Source of the DNA: Pseudomonas sp. Leaf58 | Lineage (GTDB): Bacteria; Pseudomonadota; Gammaproteobacteria; Pseudomonadales; Pseudomonadaceae | Reading direction: 5' to 3' | Length of the DNA: 64,000 bases | Assembly (NCBI RefSeq): GCF_003627215.1 | Contig: NZ_CP032677.1 | Coordinates: 5,151,501 to 5,215,500 of the forward strand | Part shown: positions 62,146-64,000 of the stretch, in pieces | How positions within the stretch are numbered: the stretch's first letter is position 1 | How the letters are laid out: each line of letters opens with the position of its first letter | Translations under genes and position numbers: made by a program | Notes under the pieces: model-generated | Told to the model about the DNA's origin: nothing | Seen by the model: the letters and a program-made list of their open reading frames with translations, nothing else | Database searches by the model: none

Positions 62146-63369
62146 TCAAGTTCTGGCCAATTCGGGCAGGTCACCACTCAAACCCAGTGCCTGCCGCACA
62201 AACAGTGCCTTGGCCTCCGGCATTTGCTCCACCAGCTTCAATCCGCTGTTACGCAACCAGCGCAACGGCAACGGGTTGGCCTGGAACAACCGCTCGAACC
62301 CTTCCATCGCGGCCATCAGTGCCAAGTTGTGCGGCATGCGCCGCCGCTCGTAACGGCTCAGCACCTTCACATCCGCCAGCCGCTCGCCACGCTCGCAGGC
62401 ATTGACCAACACTTCGGCCAGTACTGCGGCATCGAGAAAGCCCAAGTTCACGCCCTGCCCAGCCAACGGGTGAATGGTGTGCGCGGCATCGCCAATCAAC
62501 GCCAGGCCTTCATCCACATAGCGCTTGGCATGGCGCTGACGCAGCGGCACGCACATCCGCGGGTCGGCCTGCAGCACCTCCCCCAGGCGGCCCTCGAACG
62601 CCCGCTGCAGGGCTTTCAGGAAGGTCGTTTCATCCAGCGCCATCAACTGCTCGGCATGTTCCGGCGTGGTCGACCAAACGATCGAGCACCAATCCTGCTG
62701 GCCATCGCGGCTCAACGGCAGGAACGCCAACGGCCCTTCATCGGTAAACCGCTGCCAGGCCGTAGCCTGGTGCCCGGCGCTGCAGCGCACGCTGGTGACG
62801 ATGGCATGGTGCAGGTAGTCCCACTCACGGGTTGCGCAACCGGCCAGGCGCCGCACCGCCGAGTTGGCGCCATCGGCCGCGATCACCAGTGGCGCACGCA
62901 GTTGGCGGCCATCGGCCAGGGTCAGCAGCCATTCGTCACCCGAGCGGCGCAGCTGTTCCAGCCGCGCGTTGGGCAGCAGGCCAATATCGCTGTCATGCAG
63001 GCGCTCCAGCAGGCCGTCCTGCACCACTCGGTTCTCGACGATGTGGCCGAGCACCTGAGCATGCACGCTGGCAGCCGAAAAGTGGATCTGGCCGGTGCCG
63101 CTGCCATCCCACACGTGCATGTGCGAGTACGGTGTGGCACGCCGCTGGGCAATACCGTCCCAAGCGCCAAGGCGCTCAAGGATACGCTGGCTGGCCGCCG
63201 ACAACGCGCTGACGCGCGGCTCGAACGGGGCCTGAGCATCGAACGGTTTGACCGACAGCGGGCCACCGTCGAGCAAGAGGATTTGCAGGCCGCTGTGGCG
63301 TAACGCCAGGGCCAGGGCGCTACCGACCATACCGGCACCGACAATCAACAGATCTGCGCGCATTTCCAT
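62146..63369 (-). CDS. UbiH/UbiF/VisC/COQ6 family FAD hydroxylase
   Basis: 407 residues. N-terminal dinucleotide fold ADLLIVGAGMVGSALALAL, the DG motif LVIAADGANSAVRRLAG in mid-protein, and the second FAD motif LALIGDAAHTIHPLAGQGVNLGFLDA are all present. The family adds hydroxyl groups to the ubiquinone ring. Which position is modified (UbiF, UbiH or UbiI type) cannot be decided from motifs alone. It follows a hotdog-fold gene (gap 3 bp) and another hydroxylase of the same family, so the three probably form one ubiquinone-related unit. Confidence 0.9.
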   Translation of the reverse strand: MEMRADLLIVGAGMVGSALALALRHSGLQILLLDGGPLSVKPFDAQAPFEPRVSALSAASQRILERLGAWDGIAQRRATPYSHMHVWDGSGTGQIHFSAASVHAQVLGHIVENRVVQDGLLERLHDSDIGLLPNARLEQLRRSGDEWLLTLADGRQLRAPLVIAADGANSAVRRLAGCATREWDYLHHAIVTSVRCSAGHQATAWQRFTDEGPLAFLPLSRDGQQDWCSIVWSTTPEHAEQLMALDETTFLKALQRAFEGRLGEVLQADPRMCVPLRQRHAKRYVDEGLALIGDAAHTIHPLAGQGVNLGFLDAAVLAEVLVNACERGERLADVKVLSRYERRRMPHNLALMAAMEGFERLFQANPLPLRWLRNSGLKLVEQMPEAKALFVRQALGLSGDLPELART

Positions 63370-63372
63370 GCT

Positions 63373-63858
63373 TTACGCCAGCCTCGCTTGCGGCTTAAGC
63401 CGCACATATAGAGTTTTATCGACCCGCGCCACCAGTTCGCCAGCCCCGTCGCGGATATCGACCTGCAACCGCGGCAGGCACTTCTTGCCGGTGGCGGTCT
63501 GCTGGCGAATGTCGTCCAGCAGCGCGTCATCGACGTGGAGTTCGGCATACACCGGGCCTTTGCCCGGCGAAATGAAATCGATGTTGGCGGCCTTGTCCCA
63601 GACGATGTAGTCACGCCCCAGCTGCTCGATCAGCAGCAGCATGTAGAACGGGTCGACCATCGCATACAGGCTACCGCCGCACTGGGTGCCAACGTAGTTA
63701 CGGTTCCAGCGGGTCAGCTTCATCGCCACCTTGACGCTGCGCAGGTCTGGGCTGATGTGCTGCACGCGGATACCGGCACCGAAGTACGGCGGGAACAGGT
63801 TCAGCCGCCAGCGCAACAGGCGCGCCCGGCGCGCTAGCCGGCGCGAGTCATCACTCAT
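63373..63858 (-). CDS. DUF4442 hotdog-fold (thioesterase-like) protein
   Basis: 161 residues. The core FPPYFGAGIRVQHISPDLRSVKVAMKLT, in parts, then NRNYVGTQCGGSLYAMVDPFYMLLLIEQLG and AELHVDDALLDDIRQQTATGKK, is the PaaI-like/DUF4442 hotdog pattern. The catalytic residue of true thioesterases is not clear. Lying between two ubiquinone hydroxylase genes and overlapping the upstream one by 4 bp (ATGA), it may handle an acyl or quinone precursor; that is inference. Confidence 0.8.
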   Translation of the reverse strand: MSDDSRRLARRARLLRWRLNLFPPYFGAGIRVQHISPDLRSVKVAMKLTRWNRNYVGTQCGGSLYAMVDPFYMLLLIEQLGRDYIVWDKAANIDFISPGKGPVYAELHVDDALLDDIRQQTATGKKCLPRLQVDIRDGAGELVARVDKTLYVRLKPQARLA

Positions 63859-64000
63859 GCGCGCCCCCGCGGATCGGGGCGAGTGCCCAGGCCCATGGCC
63901 TGCCGGGCAAACCAGCTTTTGGCCGGTGGCAGCAGATCAAGGCCGAGCAGGCCCAGGTTACGCCCAGCGGCCAGCAACGGCTGGCTGCTGCCAAACAGGC
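63855..64000 (-). CDS. Ubiquinone hydroxylase family protein (partial, C-terminus)
   Basis: Only the last 47 codons are visible: LFGSSQPLLAAGRNLGLLGL followed by DLLPPAKSWFARQAMGLGTR and a short tail. This RNxGLxxxDxxPxxKxxxxRxAMG pattern is the C-terminal end of UbiH/COQ6-type flavin hydroxylases. The stop overlaps the start of the DUF4442 gene. Probably UbiH by gene order in pseudomonads; the catalytic domain is off the window. Confidence 0.8.
   Translation of the reverse strand, partial: LFGSSQPLLAAGRNLGLLGLDLLPPAKSWFARQAMGLGTRPDPRGRA

Overview
The window reads as a stretch of core chromosome from a fluorescent pseudomonad of the Pseudomonas putida group. Supporting signs are high-GC coding sequence, the linkage rppH / ilvA-rpiA / serA / oscA-sbp-cysTWA / triABC / spu genes / argA-argE / gcvTHP / fbpAB / ubiquinone hydroxylases, and many copies of the P. 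putida type REP palindrome (core GCGGGTTTACCCGCGAA). No rRNA, tRNA, CRISPR array, prophage or insertion sequence was seen.

Layout. 1-10 kb: the N-terminal half of rppH, a HAD phosphatase, a small membrane protein, threonine deaminase (ilvA) divergent from rpiA, two tandem YjiK-like beta-propeller proteins, an FAH-family hydrolase, and a D-2-hydroxyglutarate dehydrogenase divergent from serA. 10-24 kb is more accessory: DUF4399 protein, a periplasmic binding protein without its second lobe, DUF523 and 2OG-Fe(II) oxygenase genes, DUF2059 protein, hydrolases, a colicin E9-type DNase bacteriocin with its immunity gene and own terminator, a sugar O-acetyltransferase, a penicillin/AHL-acylase-like Ntn hydrolase, an unlinked metQ, and a shortened SfnR-like sigma-54 activator. 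24-31 kb: tonB-exbB-exbD, then the sulfate uptake operon oscA-sbp-cysT-cysW-cysA. 31-36 kb: an RND pump with two adaptor lipoproteins (triABC type). 36-37 kb: a REP-associated tyrosine transposase (RAYT) flanked by REP pairs.

36.7-47 kb holds the polyamine locus: spuB-spuC-spuD-spuE-spuF-spuG-spuH on the minus strand and a second gamma-glutamylpolyamine synthetase (spuI) divergent from it. Uptake (two binding proteins, an ATPase and two permeases) is thus linked to breakdown (two synthetases and an aminotransferase). 47-54 kb: argA, argE, a CYTH-CHAD triphosphatase, an Lrp regulator divergent from a small ACT-like gene, a lone GspE/PilB ATPase and a DUF2388 protein. 54-59 kb: the glycine cleavage genes gcvT-gcvH-gcvP. 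59-62 kb: ferric iron transporter genes fbpA-fbpB with no ATPase nearby. 62-64 kb: two ubiquinone-type flavin hydroxylases with a hotdog-fold gene between them; the second runs off the window.

Most of the window is familiar metabolism. The parts most worth a second look are the RAYT with its dispersed REP families, the bacteriocin with an unassigned N-terminal region, the sigma-54 activator without GAFTGA or DNA-binding domain, the one-lobed binding protein, the isolated secretion ATPase, and a possible LacI-type helix-turn-helix remnant between spuB and spuI.
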